From NCBI RefSeq assembly GCF_036370855.1, contig NW_026991398.1, positions 372,001 through 436,000 of the forward strand: DNA of 64,000 bases, given 5' to 3'. Below, one piece after another: positions 52,581 through 64,000 of this stretch (the stretch's first letter is position 1; every line of letters starts with the position of its first letter). A model generated the notes under the pieces. The model did no database searches. It had not been told where the DNA came from and saw nothing but the letters and a program-made list of their open reading frames with translations. This DNA comes from Dromaius novaehollandiae (Eukaryota > Chordata > Aves > Casuariiformes > Dromaiidae). A program made the position numbers and the translations under genes.

Positions 52581-54821
52581 CTGCGTGGATGAGGAGAAAT
52601 CAATGGTGATTTAATCATTGTGCAATATTCCCCTCCTCCCCAGTAGAGAAAGTTAATCCTACCACAACCAAAAAACATCTATAGCTTCTATTCCACCCAC
52701 ATATCAGAGGGAATGAGGTTATGCTCCCTCCAGATCTTCTACCGCAAATTCCCAGAACAGAAACTTTGAGAATGGGTGTGAGAGTCAGTGGAGCTCCAGA
52801 TTCTGAAAACGTATCAGCCAGTAGCTGTATGGTCCTACAAATAAGAAGCTAAACTGTGTTGGCTACCCTACCATACACTTTTAATCTTCTGTACTGGTCC
52901 TTGGGAGATTGGTTAGCAAGTAATCCTCTTTGAAAGCTTCGGTGCATGTCCCCTTCGGGAAAGCTGCATCACAGCTGTGATCTTATCAGAAAAGCCTTAT
53001 AAGATGATGAGAAACTCTTTTCATGGAGATTTTCCCATTATATCCCATTATTTTGGTAGATAAACACATGGAGGGGTATGGCAATGAACTCATTTAGTGA
53101 TGGATAGAAACACTGAGACAAGAAGAGGTAGATGTTCATATCACAGGAGGGGATGGAGATGAGATCCATGAATGACTTCATAGACAAGTGCATGGAGATG
53201 AATTAACTGATGATAGAGCAGGAGTTATTGGACCCCCCTAGTGTGCAAGTTTTTAAGAACTCACTTTTCACATAGACATGGACCCAGTGACTCCTCTCTG
53301 AGCGAACAGGACGTGTAGACCAAAATACAAAATAGGCACAACTGTAAAACCCAGAGACCTCCTTTCCAGTGATACTGAGGTTGTAGCTGTAGTTTTTAAT
53401 GTCTGATACTGGGATAGAGATTGCAAGTCCAAAGTCCCCATAGTACTGGATTTCTCTAACATAGTCTGCAGATGACGGGACAGAGCAGAGTAGCTTGACA
53501 TAGTCCCCGGATATGTAGACCTCTTGCTGAGGTTCTAGGGACAAAGTTGGAGCCATGGGAGCATCTGCAAAAAAAAATTTTTTAAATAAAGAAAACAAAA
53601 AACAAAAAACCCTGCTAGCTATTGACACCAGACCCTGGGCAGATGAAGCCCCCCACAAAATCCATGTATGATGAAGGAAATAGAAAGGATATTAATTCTT
53701 AGTTCACACATTATTGGGATGAATATACATCCTTTAACCACAAAAAACCTTTTTTTGGGGGGAAGTCATTCTTGGCTCTTTTTTCTATGCCGTTCTTGAA
53801 CCATGAGCCACAGAAAACAGTCCCACAAGTTTCAGAGACAGTAACTCAGATCAGCTTACCAGGCTTCACTGAGGTACAGAAAATATGTATCTTTATATAG
53901 CCTGTGTGGGAAGGCATATGATACACTTACAACCCCAATGAAAGCATTGTGGTTGATAGGTGTTAAAAGACCTCTTGGAGTGGCACAATTTCTGAAGTCA
54001 CTGTTATGCAGCCTTATTCCTGCTTTCTGGAAAAAATCCAGTAGCATGTAAAGACATTATGAGAAGTCATGGACTACAGTCAGAGCAACTTCATTTTGGA
54101 TTGGCAGCCAAATGATGGGGCCACTCTACAAGCTCATGGTCTAATGGGAGATGTGCAGTGAATGGGGGTGATGGTACCAAAGTCATATCCACAAGAGAAA
54201 CATACCCTGCACCTTAACTGAAAGAGGAAGGCTCCTATTGGAAGAGATTTTTTGTCCGGAATCCTCCACCCAGTACATGCAAGTGTATTCTCCATTGGAT
54301 GCTTTTGTAGCTGTGAGTTGGAACCAGGCAGTTGTGTGGTGATAGGGTGCTCTCCAGTAGATTTGGTCCCCACTTTGGTTGAAGAAACAAAAGCCACCTA
54401 GTGTCTTCTTTGTTGGAGCCAAGCATGTCAAAGCTACACGCTCCCCTTCATAGTATACATCATAACTGGGGTCTGTGGAGAGGGTAGGGACTGGCAAAGG
54501 GTCTGGAAAAGAAAGCAAGGATTTAGAGAATGGGAGGAAACCCTCAGAGAGGAAAAAAGATGATGAGACACGCCCCTTTTTCTCCATCTTACCAGATGCA
54601 ACTCAATCCCACCTTGTTGCTGAAGGCTCACTTTCCAGTTGGACATCTTATGACAGGTAAAAATGTACTTACCTGCAGATAATGCATCAAACAGGAACAC
54701 CGGGAGGAAGGCTGCAAGAGATGGACATTGAGAGCTTTGAGAAGGCAAGACAGAGGAGGCTACTAAAAGGAGAGGAAGAAAGTCACTCACACATCAGATG
54801 CAGAAGGAAAGAGAGCACCAT
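52479..54821 (-). CDS. Ig receptor 3: two-Ig-domain activating-type leukocyte-receptor-like protein
   Basis: Five clear exons on minus: 54821-54791, 54711-54673, 54502-54206, 53564-53265 and 52580-52479, all gt/ag and phase 1, giving 256 residues up to the membrane exon. Domains: signal peptide (1-23), Ig1 (24-122), Ig2 (123-222) and transmembrane (about 229-250). The membrane exon reads KISWIREIAVGGSFFTINGL, then IFFFSHCLMKRR. An Arg at the start of the helix followed by xxAVxG is the arrangement used by FCAR, GPVI, OSCAR and NKp46 to pair with the FcR gamma chain, so this is probably an activating receptor. The tail is unresolved: either read-through to a stop about 12 codons past the donor, or a short exon at 49542-49508 coding VSFPQEQRRKP. 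Closest named families: GPVI/TARM1/OSCAR-like; exact orthology not claimed. Confidence 0.75.
53265..53564 (-). CDS. Ig receptor 3, exon 4: Ig domain 2
   Basis: 300 bp. Cys in YVKLLC and SGFYSCAYF; sequons NYS and NLS. Same domain type as Ig1 of receptors 1 and 2 (YSYNLSITGKE, PVRSERS). Confidence 0.87.
54206..54502 (-). CDS. Ig receptor 3, exon 3: Ig domain 1
   Basis: 297 bp. Cys in RVALTC and GEYTCMYW, plus an additional Cys in GGFCFFN. Sequons NQS and NRS. The most divergent Ig domain of the cluster. Confidence 0.85.
54673..54711 (-). CDS. Ig receptor 3, exon 2 (signal peptide end)
   Basis: 39-bp mini-exon (acceptor catctcttgcag, donor gtaagt) coding SFLPVFLFDALSA. Confidence 0.78.
54791..54821 (-). 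CDS. Ig receptor 3, exon 1 (signal peptide start)
   Basis: Codes MVLSFLLHLM, phase 1, donor gtgagt. Confidence 0.78.
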
Positions 54822-57800
54822 ACTGAGCAAAACTCTCCCAGAGAACAAAGCTGGGCACCAGGCCAGGCTGTATTTCAGGACCCATGAAGTCCTGCCCCCT
54901 TTGGCATTCAGTCAGGCAGGATACGCCTCCCCAGTGCCACATGTTCATACTGTTTATGGTTAATTTCTATGCAGCCATGAGATGGAAGATCAAGATAGAT
55001 GACAGAGCAAAGCCAAGAAACAAAGTCCACTACACAACAGTCACACTATAGATTTTGGAGAGGGCATGACAAATTCAGGATGCGATACTGCCCTCTCATA
55101 CCATGCGCCTTGTGACTATTTCTCTCTGGATGGATGTCTGCCTCATCCAGAGGTAGGTACTGTGCTTGTCCATTTATTCTCCTAGTGACCCTATCTGGCT
55201 TGGTGAAGCTTTCCTTTCTGTCAGTATGGCAATAATCACTAGCAATTTTATATATTAATGACCAGCCTTTCATTCTACAGCCACTCATCTATCCATATAC
55301 ATACCCATCCACCTACATCTTCGTGTCCATCTATCCCCCTGGATTACTACGCAGCTACACTTATTCATCTGTACTACTCAGTTTCTGCTGCTTTCTGCTT
55401 TTGGTTCAGTGTTTCTGAACACAGACTCACATATCCACTAGTGCAGGTACATGCAGATACTGAATTTGTGAAGACCACTAAGTCAACATGGTTCTCTAGC
55501 CAAAACCACCCAAACTATAACCTGAAATGTCCTAAAATTCCACCTATCTAGGCAATGAAAAAAGTGTTGCACCTGCAAATGTGGTCACCTTGCGGTTGAT
55601 CAACCACCTGTGGATTCAACCTGTGGGTCAACCTCGGAATAAATTTCTATCATATGTCTAACATCTTCTAAAGACCTTCAACCAGTGGCCAACCACTTCA
55701 GAAAATTCTGCACTGAAGGCACCTGTTCCTTCAAAACCCAGCTATTAACACTTGAGTGTCTTTATTCTATGTTCAGGCTACTAATCCTTGATGCAGTAAA
55801 GTGGGATTCATTCAGATTCAAGCTGAGAAAAGAAATTCAAGTGCCTAAATGAATGCTCAGTGCCATTTTCAGCATGCTCAGAGATGTTGAACAGAAATGG
55901 ATGATACAGCAGCCTTCAGAGATGATGAACTACATTAACTATTAGAAGCAAAAATTACATTACTAGGAGGAAGCAAAAGAGCTTATTTGCAAAAATAGAT
56001 CAAAAGGGCTTGTTTCAGGAAGGACAGGTGATTTCTGACTGTTGTTTTAACTGCAGAAAATTGAAAAGAATTTAGGCATCAGTTTTGATGAACCTGCAGA
56101 AATTCCATATGCTGATGAAGCCTCCCCAGTAAAACCAGATACAAAACTCAGCATGCCCCTGAATTTATCTTTCAGCTACATGTAACATGTGTTGAACAAG
56201 ATTATTTCTTCTGTTAGAAGTGACTTTCTGATTGCTGGGCAATTGATTGATATCAGCACTGAGAAATTATATCTTGAGTAAAGAAATGGTGCTGACGTGC
56301 TCCTTAAGGGATTAGGAAGGAAGTGAGATCACATGGGTTTTAACAGGGGAGGAAAGGCTCATTGAGCTGGGGTATAAAATACCTTGAGGTCAGGGTCTAA
56401 TTGCCAGCTCTGAGAGGTAATGGGATTGACTGGATTACAGCTGATAAGGGTCTTAGGAGCCAAGATACTGAGGTTCTCTCCCCAGGCCTGGGAGAGGAAA
56501 ACCATTGCATCAACACAGCACAAGATATTTGTGTATGACTCCCCCCCCCCCCCCCCCCCCGCCGCCTGAGAAGAAACAAGGCTAACTCTGATCTGATATT
56601 TACCTCCAGAATCAGTTGGATGTGTGCTCATGATCACAATTCTCTGAATTCCCTTTGGATTTGCACTCAGATTTTCTCTGGCCCTGGTTAACCCCTCCCC
56701 TCATCTCTGTTCTCTCTATTCATAAATAATGATCTGAACCCAACGTATCCCATCCTCCATCCCCCCCGAAATATATAAACAAGTGTCTCAAGTCATTCAG
56801 ATGCAACTGGAGGTTTATAAGCACTGGCCTTTGATACCCTGCTTAAAAAAAAAAAGAAACAGAAAAACAAACAAACAAACTTTTGATGACTTCTTCTCAA
56901 CTAAATTTCCAAGAGATCTGTTGGGGACCACAAAGCAAAATAGAAGAGAAACTCATCAGTCCTCTCTGTGTTTTTGGTTTGGTTTGGTTTGGTTTGGCTT
57001 GTTTGTTTGTTTCTCCCTACTAAGATTAAAAAACAAACAAACAAACAAACCAACAAACCTTCCAGTTACTAAACACTAACAGCCTCTTTGTTTAATCCTA
57101 TGGCACTGGTGTGAGCTCCCAGAAGTCATGGAGCTGTCAGTATCTCCATCTCCATCTGTCTCTTAATGGAGAGAGGGCAGCACCTCCTGAAACTGTTGGC
57201 TTCTCCCTTTATCCTCCCTGGAAAAGCAGTTTAGACTTGAACAACTTGGGGGTGAGTGCCTTAATTTTGGCATTGACTTCCTGTTATAGATACCCTAGAG
57301 ATTTATCTGGCCTGAGTTTTGGTGTGTTGATCCGGAAGCAGATATCTATATTTCATCCCCTGAATCACTTTCAGCTCCCTTCCTGGCATCTGAAATAGCC
57401 TTAGATCTACGTCTAGACATGGGAAGTGCTTCACAAAAGCAGAAATAAGGCCCCACCCTGCTTCTCCCAGCTCCTTTTATGTACATGTTGACATGTGCAT
57501 GCTCTGTGCTCCTGGGGCGGGGGGAGGGGGAACCTTCTCAGGACTATCCTATGACACCATCCAAGGTTAGATGACACAAGACTACCTAGCAACTGCTGAT
57601 CACATGAAAACACAGTCTAATCAAACGCTGACTTGTCATAGACCCTGGGTCTCTGTGGAAATAATTCTGGAAGTATCAGGAGTGAGGAGGTTAGGAAGAG
57701 GCAGCAGTGAGGGGACAGGTCCTGGGCTCAGCAGTATGAGCACGGCGTTCGACTATTGACATGAATGGTGCAGTTGGATGATGTGTTTTTCCTGTTGTAA

Positions 57801-59972
57801 GTCAGAGGCAGCAGATCTAATCATTTGCTTTCTGCTGAAAAAAAGTCTTCTGCATGTGGCCAGGTAAATGTAGTGTCCTTTATTGAACAGGGTGAGATAC
57901 ATAGAGGAAGAGGATGTGTGTGTTTGCATGTATCTCCTTCCTTTTTTACCTCCACTGATGAGACTGAAAAGTTACTGCCTGAAAGGATGTGACATGGATG
58001 CTGAGCAGTTTAAGTCCTGGAGCACAGTGTTGTCCAAGGTGGGTCTTTCTCAGATAGATCGTCTCTCTGTTTCATCTGTCACAGACTAATCTGATCCTCA
58101 AACCATAAACCAGACAGGGAAAGAAAGCAGAATGACTGGTAAGATCTGATCTGATAAGTTTCTACATCAGAAATAAAATGGCAGAGCTATTATTTAACAG
58201 TCAGATCCATTTGCCACAGGTAAGATCATGTGTTGGAAGCCTTTCCAACTCCACCATAGCAAAGAGTTTTGAGCTAGCTCCTGCAGCCATTCTCCCTCTC
58301 CAGAGAACACCAGTACCCTGCTAACAGACCCTCTTGTACTAACCAACCAGATCCCACAGCAGCAAGAAATATATTCTGGAGATTGAACGAGCACAACCTC
58401 TGCCCATTGAAACAAGGGCCTTAATGATTGCAGACATTCTCATTGCACTGCTCAAGAAGTTTCTCACCCTTTGGGACTGCAATACCCATTGTTTCTTGCA
58501 GGATCAGTTAGTCTCAGGGTGCTCCTTCCGCTTCAGGTCACCAGAATGTCAATGCAATAAAAATAATGTATTGATCATTGTATCTGTTTTTTTTTCTTTC
58601 CCCCCAAGTTAATAAACAGCTCCTTAGAAAGACATAAATGCATAGAATTATCTGCAGACAGATAGAGGACCTAGCTAAACCCAGAAAAATCAACCTTGAA
58701 TGTCCATTTCACAACATCACTTCTTGGTTAAAAAGGGATAATAATATGATCTAAATTACCATCTTCTAGTGCTGAATAAGAGGTTGTCTCTCCCCAGCCA
58801 GTGTTCAACCTCAGCTACATTTATCCCTGTCCCCACTTTTATTCTGTAACAGAATTCCCTATTTAATAGGATATATAACGTGATAGAGTTAACTGTTCAT
58901 GTGGTTCTTTATGTTTTTTTCAATCTCTTCCTCTCTCTCTTTGTCCCCAGACATTCTGGATTATAAATTCCACTTGACATTGTTCCTCCCTTGCCTGTGG
59001 TTTTGTTCCCTGCCACCACTGTCTCAATGTGATTCTTTGTGGATAGGATCTCTCTCTTTTTTTGGGGGGGGTAGGGACAGGGGAGATGCATATTCCCCTC
59101 TCCCCTCCAGTCAGTCCCCCCCTGCCAATCAAACTTCATTCCCTGGGGACAAGAGCCATTCCCTGATAGAGTTTCCTATTTATCATTAGCCATTAAGAAG
59201 TTGGATGATCAGTGAAAACTAGCCTTTCTGTTTCCTCCTGTGCTCAGCTGGGAAAGAAAAACAGCACTGGGAAAGAATATATTCAACTCACTTGCTGTGG
59301 TTCCTTTGGAATGAGCAAATTGTAATCATGATCTACACATCTCAGAAAAGGCCTTAACTGTGCTATGATAAATCCAGTCTTCAGATTCTAACAAAGATTA
59401 ATTTTATTGCCTATATCTTTTCTGCTACAGGATTTCTCGGTCTAACATTATAATATTATAATATGCTTGAGCCATTTCCATAAAGTTTCCTTCTGGGTCA
59501 GCTTGGCCAGTACTTCTCCAAGGCCTTGGAGCTGAAAAAGAAACAGAGCAGAAGTTGGGAGAAACTTTGGTGAGTTTATCAAGAGTGTGCAGATCCTGCT
59601 CTCTCCTTTCTCTGCCTTCCTATTTTCTTACAACGGTACTATCCAAAAGCAGAAAATATTTCAGCCAAAGCCATGACAAAGCTAGTTATAAGTAGTATAT
59701 CATGTAACCAAGAGATCGTCATCCTCAAGAAAAGATTCACTGTGGAATTCATCCTAAGAATAGGAAAATGGGTTCCCGAAACCATCACCAAGGGAGTTGA
59801 AAAGGGAAATTTTCCATAACTCAGTCTTTTTTTCTTCTTTCAGTCCTTCTCTATGCATGCCCTCAGAGAGTCTGGCTGCCAGGAAGTATGTTATCTCAGA
59901 GATGTAAGATAAAATGTTGCCTTCCTTCAAATATTCCATATCATAATAATTCTATACTTTTAATATTCTTAC
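54822..59972. other. No gene recognised; several simple repeats
   Basis: C run at 56541-56560; tttgg/tttg repeats at 56975-57012 facing caaa repeats at 57032-57052; caaa units at 56866-56880. Frames of up to about 98 codons are without motifs. If further Ig exons exist they are not obvious. Confidence 0.4.
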
Positions 59973-60282
59973 CTAAAATACAGACAGGCACAGGCTGGTT
60001 CCAGTTTTGTGAGATACACCTCCCAGTCATTTGCTCCTCATGCTCACAGCTAAATACACCAGTTGGCTGGTATTTGCCTACGGGACTGGGAGCACAGCCA
60101 GAGCCCTCAGGCTGGCTCCATTCCCCCAGTACTGATCTCAGACCCCACGTTACCAATCTTAGCTCTGTCCATGCAGAAGTGAAATGTCCTCTTTCAGACT
60201 TTCCCAGGTGATGAGCAGTGGCTGGCTAGCACTGAGATCCCTGATATGGGATCCACAGTGATGGAAGGCTGAGGAGGCTTTG
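59973..60282 (-). pseudogene. Decayed Ig-domain exon of the receptor family
   Basis: Minus-strand sequence bounded by intact-looking sites (acceptor tactgctcccag; donor gtaagaat) and of Ig-exon length (310 bp). It starts KPPQPSITVDPISGISVLAS with a B-strand Cys, then HFC-type residues where the family has RFHFY, and VFSCEHEEQMTGRCIS where the family has NFTCKYEEK...RWIPS. An in-frame stop after GKV and at least one frame shift destroy it. Best match is to receptor 2 domains 2-4. Confidence 0.7.
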
Positions 60283-63200
60283 CTGGGAGCAGTAGTGAAG
60301 AAAGATGGGATAAAAGGTCAAAGTTGATGTTCCTACCTGAAATTTGACCCTCATTTAGCATGTGGAAGAGAAGATACAAAGGAAAGGTGGACTGCAAAAA
60401 GCTCAAAGTTCAGGGTATAGAAAGAGGGAATTATTTCCCTCACTCCATATTTCCCATTCCCCAGGAGTCACTTCAACTCCTGCTTAATTGGTGTTACCTT
60501 TGTTCATCACTAAATGAACAGGTCAATCTCATCTTTTTCTTCTTCAGGAAGGTGTTATGGATTGGCTCAAGAGACATTTTTATTTCTCCAGTGGAGCTGG
60601 AAAATCGAAAATAGAGAAGCGAGAAGAGGAATCAATGCATTTTAACAAAGTAAATCCACAGCTCCAGGATTCTCAACACTTCATGAGCCATTGGCTTAGA
60701 GGAATTTGAAATGGAGAGGTATTAATGTGACTAGCCAGTATAAGCAGTAGGTAGGTTTCTACAATGAATATCATCATACGTGAGCACTCTTTAATTAATA
60801 ACTTTGTCCAGAAGCAAACAAAAGTAAAGATTAATGGGGGCATGGGGGAGTGCGGGGGGGACAAAACAAAACAAAACATAGAGCTCCAAACTTCTAAAAA
60901 AAAAAAACACCAAAAAAACACTGTTCTGTCTTTTCTGGCATTTCTACCCACTGAACAGCAGAAGAAAGAGCAACTTGCCACAGAGACATAGATAATGTTG
61001 CTCTTCTCAGATATGAGCTCTTAGTCAGCTTCCATAGGTGTAAACACACATCTGTATGATATTTCAAACTCCATCTGATTGTGCTCTGTAACTTTCCTCT
61101 GCCATCATCAGTGCTAATTATTTTAAAGCTCTGTTACAATGATTGTTAAAAGCTCATTATCTTGGTGCCTTTCCCAGCCCAGGAGCTAAGCACCTTAGGT
61201 GACATACTCTCCTAGGAGAAGCACAGGAGCATGTGGTGGATCTAGAGCAAGAGAAAAAGGTTGGGACAGAGGGAAATGCCCCATCAGGGGAGGTGAAGAG
61301 CAACACACAGTCACCTATGATATGATTCAGAGCACTCCTAGCCCATGGGGAAGGAGTGCTCATATGTGCTTGGGGATTATCTACCCTATCATACTCTGCA
61401 GGAGATGGAAATCCTAAACCCAGTTCCAGTTGCAAGCAAATGTTTCAGATGGGCTGCAGGGCCCACATATAAATCAACGGTGGGATTTTTAGATACTTGT
61501 GGATATCCAGGAAAGGAGTATGAGGCATGACTGTGATGTTGGACTTCTAGGAAACCCACACCAAGCATCAGACAAAGCCTAGGGGGCACCAAATATCACT
61601 AGATACCCATGTTTGGATAAAAGAAACCAGAACACTGCCTTCACTGAACACCAGATGGGTAGGCGAGTATCCCCATGGGAGCTAGGAGCTGAAGGTCACT
61701 TTGTATGTCAGGGGATCTTGGATCAGTCTCCGCACCAGGAGCAGTTAGTGGGGTTGGTAAATAAAAAGCATGGGATACAGATGATCAGTTTTCATGCTGG
61801 AATGGTCCCTCGAAACCCACAGGAATATCTGCGGACATAGCAAGTGCCACTGGATCTGTAGGTTTTGGTAAGAATGTCCTGCCCTTGGTCTGGGCTCAGA
61901 GAGGGAGAGACTGTTGTTTATTAGCAGCAAAAAGAGAAATTAATGACTGCAGAAGCTATGTCTGTAACGTCAAGGCTAAAAAAACCCTTTTTTTTTGGTG
62001 TGTTGGTCCTACGCTTTTGGAAACAGAGCTGTGTTCTCCTTTGGAGAGCTATCACTAGCCCAGTGTCTGACTGGCATACAGCATGAACTCCTACATAGGT
62101 GCCTTTGAAAAAGACCTGGGAGGATATCTTAAAAATCATGGCTCAACCTGCTATCCATGGAAAAACCTTTCTGCGGGATTTACCCTATTTGTACTGAAAA
62201 CCTCTCTTCTTTCAGCTGTCCCTCTGCTCCACATCTCTAGTCACTCCCTTCAAATTAGACTCCTAAAGTAGTTAAATGAGATTGGAGGAAACAAGGGAGA
62301 GGAAAGGGGCCATAGGTAGTACTGAATGTCAGAGGAGTTGACAAATGTGAAACACAGGAAGAAATCTTCTCTTATTTACTCTATAACAACCATGACGGGA
62401 GAACAGGACTATTATCCAGGGTGTGGAACCTCTCCATTGATGGTTGCAAGCTGAATCCAAATTCCCAGCCCTGTTAAATGGCTTTTTTTTCCCTTTTTTT
62501 TTCACTAACACACCAGAACAGTGGCTTAGGCACCAAAGACACTTAAATGGCCAAGCTTTTCCTGTTATGACTGCCTTCAGCATCACTTCTTTGCTAAAGG
62601 AAAGGGATTGGATCAACATGCCTTGGTAACAGTACTCCTCTGACGAGACCTCATGTGGCTATAAAATAGCCTGAGCTGACTGATTCAAAGGGAAATGTCC
62701 ATTTGAGTTACATAGTCCCCAACTCTTTTGTGAGATCCCAGCAGCAAAGCCAGGGAATAAACAAGAAAGGAATGAATCCTCTCATGTGACATGCCACCTT
62801 TATAGAGATAGAGACAGCTAGGAAGGAATTTACTCCACATCTTTTCTGGCAGCATCATTTATTCAGATAACTCCATACCCCACATTAATGCTGTGCACTC
62901 CTGTGCAATTATTACAGGAAAAAACTGCCCAGTATCATATGTGTACATTTATTACAGTCTTAATTAACGTGATTCATCTAATTCTCCCCAGAGCCTGTTC
63001 CTCTGTACAAGCAAGCAAGCAACAACAACAACAACAACAATCAGTATTAAAGCATTCCTGGGCATTTCCAAGTCATATTTTAGAAATTTATAAGTTAATC
63101 TTAGGGGTCTCCAGGATGATTACTGCAGTTATTAAAAATAAATAAATAAATAAACAAGTCTCTATTTCTATGGATGCTGTATGTACAAATGTCCCTCTTA

Positions 63201-63303
63201 CAGAGAGAAAGTCATAGTCTGCTACAGCCACATTATATCTCTTTTGGACCACTGGCTTGTAAAGGACATGAATTCTCTCCTAACTCCTCCCTCTTACCTG
63301 CAG
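60283..63303. other. No gene recognised
   Basis: AT-rich sequence with A runs (60896-60907) and T runs (62480-62503), and a caa repeat at 63010-63040 and an aaat repeat at 63135-63155. No exon I can defend. Confidence 0.4.
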
Positions 63304-63517
63304 GTACTATCTCTCGTTGTTGCTGTTGTCCTGACCAGTGCTTATGTGCTGAAGATGGCTCACTTTTCTGATGGTACCATTACACACATTTCACAAGGAA
63401 AGGAGGTTTGTTTAAAGAAGCCAAATTTTCCAGGAATGCTTCAGGAGAAGATGCCATACTTTGCAGAATTACAACAAAGCAATGATTTTTGTATCCAGCT
63501 GCTGGGAAGAACAATGG
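63304..63517 (+). CDS. Candidate exon with a type II-like membrane segment, unidentified
   Basis: Open from an acceptor with a good pyrimidine tract (cctccctcttacctgcag) to a possible donor (gg|gtaggt). It reads VLSLVVAVVLTSAYVLKMAH then about 50 polar residues with two Cys. A short hydrophobic stretch followed by a stalk is typical for a type II membrane protein, but I cannot name a family and no neighbouring exon was found. Confidence 0.25.
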
Positions 63518-64000
63518 GTAGGTTAGTCCAAGAAGCACAGCTGCTCCTGCTGTGAAAAATGAGCATTCATCTATAACGCTCAGGTTGCCTGCAGTCAATC
63601 CTCTTTCACAATTATCTCCCATCCACCATAGCCAGGGAGCTCCATTGAAGTAGGCATTACCTGAGAGCCTAAGGGTGCTGCAAATTCCATGGCATGGAGG
63701 AACCAGAGAGAAAGACAGCAGGGATGTCTTTGGTCTTACTCAGTTTGGAAAATGAGAGCTATGTGGGGTATTTTCAGAAGAAGAATTCTCCTCACGTATT
63801 TATTTTTTTCTGCCCAGTGTTGGTCACCACTTCACTTTACACCACCTCATCCTGTGCTATACTTCATTTTGCATGGATCTTTCTTGAACTTTGTGAAATT
63901 CACAGATGTGTAAGCTATTTCTCAGTCCTGGTGAGGGAGGGGGGAAAGAGAGAGAGAAAAGAAAAAAGGGAGCAGATAGGTGACTAACTCATCATTTCCC
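63518..64000. other. No gene recognised
   Basis: No motif-bearing frame. A purine run lies at 63935-63975. Confidence 0.4.

Overview
The window looks like nuclear DNA of a sauropsid, most likely an archosaur (crocodilian or bird). The main pointer is the set of CR1 LINE fragments. The youngest (22.4-23.0 kb) ends in the octamer-repeat tail and encodes the reverse-transcriptase C-terminus typical of bird and crocodilian CR1. Genes are vertebrate-type: intronless GPCRs, an RNase A family gene, olfactory receptor remnants, and phase-1 spliced immunoglobulin-domain exons. Crocodilian versus bird is inference and is not settled here.

Layout. 0-12 kb is an old, gene-poor area of CR1 pieces, a partly decayed block present in two copies (about 1.1-3.1 kb and 7.5-8.9 kb), one olfactory receptor (OR) pseudogene, and a solo LTR sitting inside a tandem duplication. 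13.9-20.5 kb centres on an intact leukotriene B4 receptor 1 gene (LTB4R, + strand) embedded in repeated units that combine a conserved head, a G-rich middle and long GGAT arrays. A second OR pseudogene (21.3-22.0 kb), a CR1 copy and a relative of the solo LTR follow. 26.8-30.6 kb holds another GGAT array, a fourth copy of the repeated unit, an intact angiogenin-like RNase A gene (+) and an intact LTB4R2 gene (-). 30.6-34.4 kb is two abutting CA-rich minisatellites.

35.1-54.8 kb is a tandem cluster of three Ig-domain receptor genes, all on the minus strand. They resemble leukocyte receptor complex (KIR/LILR/CHIR/GPVI/FCAR) genes: two-exon signal peptide, one exon per Ig domain, all introns phase 1, then a transmembrane exon and a short tail. 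Receptor 1 (35.1-38.8 kb) has two Ig domains, receptor 2 (40.4-46.3 kb) has four, and receptor 3 (52.5-54.8 kb, tail uncertain) has two. Receptor 3 carries an arginine at the place where FCAR/GPVI-type receptors pair with the FcR gamma chain; receptors 1 and 2 do not. A decayed Ig exon at 60.0-60.3 kb suggests the cluster once extended further. The remainder to 64 kb is mostly non-coding as far as I can see.

Taken together the window groups myeloid and innate genes: two leukotriene B4 receptors, a secreted RNase and paired-receptor-like Ig genes, with OR debris. In mammals LTB4R, LTB4R2, RNase A genes and OR genes also share one chromosomal region (human 14q11.2). The Ig-receptor cluster next to them is the unexpected part.
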